Assembly (NCBI RefSeq): GCF_017742235.1
Contig: NZ_JAGHKQ010000010.1
Coordinates: forward strand, 1 to 64,000
Source: Bacillus sp. 165
Lineage (GTDB): Bacteria > Bacillota > Bacilli > Bacillales > Bacillaceae_G
DNA: 64,000 nucleotides
Reading direction: 5' to 3'
The position numbers and the translations under genes were made by a program. Each line of letters begins with the position of its first letter. The stretch's first letter is position 1. Below are positions 63,654 to 64,000 of this stretch, in pieces. A model generated the notes under the pieces. It was not told the origin of the DNA. It worked only from the letters and a program-made list of their open reading frames with translations, and made no database searches.

Positions 63654-64000
63654 TTTTTCTCCTCCAGATTCGTAATATTCCAATGTTTTTCCATGATTAG
63701 AAGTGCAAAGATAAATACGATATAAAAAGTTTGCTCTTTTGATAGACCGAATATAAAAGAGGTAGACTGAAATAAAGAAAGAAATAATAAAGCTAATAAA
63801 AAGTACATAATATACGTAAGAAATTTTTGTTCAGCTATATGCTTGAACAATAGATATGTAAACACGTAACAAATAATCCCCTGCAATATTCCAGAGAAGG
63901 ATAGTGTGAAAAGAAATGCGTTCAGCAGCTTATAAGTACCAAAAAATATTGTAATGCCAACGCAAAGCGGCAACAAATAAGTATAAGTTGATATATTTAG
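63650..64000 (-). CDS. partial membrane protein upstream of the ResA-like gene
   Basis: The frame is open to the right edge of the window, so the N-terminus is missing. The visible part has at least three helices (VGITIFFGTYKLLNAFLFTL, FSGILQGIICYVFTYLLF, YIMYFLLALLFLSLFQ) and a C-terminal helix (QTFYIVFIFALLIMEKHWN) with a short polar tail. No family is certain. Position overlapping a TlpA-like gene suggests a thiol-redox partner, but CcdA motifs are not visible in this part. Confidence 0.65.
   Translation of the reverse strand, partial: LNISTYTYLLPLCVGITIFFGTYKLLNAFLFTLSFSGILQGIICYVFTYLLFKHIAEQKFLTYIMYFLLALLFLSLFQSTSFIFGLSKEQTFYIVFIFALLIMEKHWNITNLEEKK

Overview
The window looks like chromosomal DNA of a spore-forming Bacillaceae bacterium (Bacillus in the broad sense). 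It is AT-rich, has strong AGGAGG-type ribosome binding sites and many TTG/GTG starts. It carries sporulation genes (prkA, yhbH, cotJABC, CotF-like coat proteins, a gamma-type SASP) and the tail of a tRNA array in the same order as the B. subtilis trnD operon. The queG - amidase - trmL - prkA - yhbH neighbourhood matches the yhbA-yhbH region of Bacillus. I cannot fix the species from sequence alone.

Layout. 1-900: nine tRNA genes and their terminator. 0.98-6.2 kb: variable genes (VOC protein, YiiX-like cysteine hydrolase, a repetitive Gly/Asn/Gln protein, DUF4181- and DUF6241-like proteins, an MBL-fold hydrolase with no normal start codon). 6.4-9.5 kb: tRNA-Gly(UCC), queG, an amidase-domain gene and trmL. 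9.5-11.2 kb: an inserted patch with an IS1595-family transposase, tiny membrane-protein genes and three related hairpin repeats. 11.3-15.4 kb: two micro-genes, prkA and yhbH. 15.5-26.1 kb: two very large secreted S8 proteases with cohesin-like and dockerin-like ends, lying in a tandemly duplicated block. 26.0-29.2 kb: an N-acetylglucosamine PTS operon preceded by a GlcT-type RAT antiterminator. 29.2-30.2 kb: a WGR-domain gene between inverted repeats. 30.4-33.4 kb: csoR-copA-copZ copper efflux. 33.5-38 kb: coat proteins, SASP, MarR plus MFS pump, cotJABC. 38-43.1 kb: DUF445, MerR plus MpfA-like Mg2+ efflux, a PepSY protein, and a guanidine-I riboswitch with an SMR pair. 43.4-46.7 kb: bacterial nitric oxide synthase, then two tandem T-boxes before an amino-acid permease. 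47-53.2 kb: msrA and a six-gene MacAB-like ABC exporter plus two-component operon. 53.3-64 kb: pncB, LCP, VanW-type, an rRNA methyltransferase, aspA, an acyl-CoA dehydrogenase, a nucleotidyltransferase and a thioredoxin-like operon that runs off the end.

The most unusual structure is the 15.1-26.1 kb block. The last 264 bases of yhbH and its terminator recur at 20598-20907. A decayed protease tail with its terminator recurs at 25795-25919. A truncated copy of the PTS RAT element lies at 20549-20577. So the unit 'yhbH tail - protease - RAT' is present twice, with yhbH intact only at the left end and the RAT intact only at the right end. Differences in the yhbH fragment are mostly synonymous, which suggests the copies diverged while functional, perhaps in another strain, before they were joined. 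A second theme is a shared TTAAGGA direct repeat with 11-base spacing. It lies upstream of both the PepSY gene and the exporter/two-component operon about 6 kb away, and three of the encoded proteins share Gly/Asn/Met/Gln-rich patches. This is a candidate envelope-stress or cation-responsive regulon.
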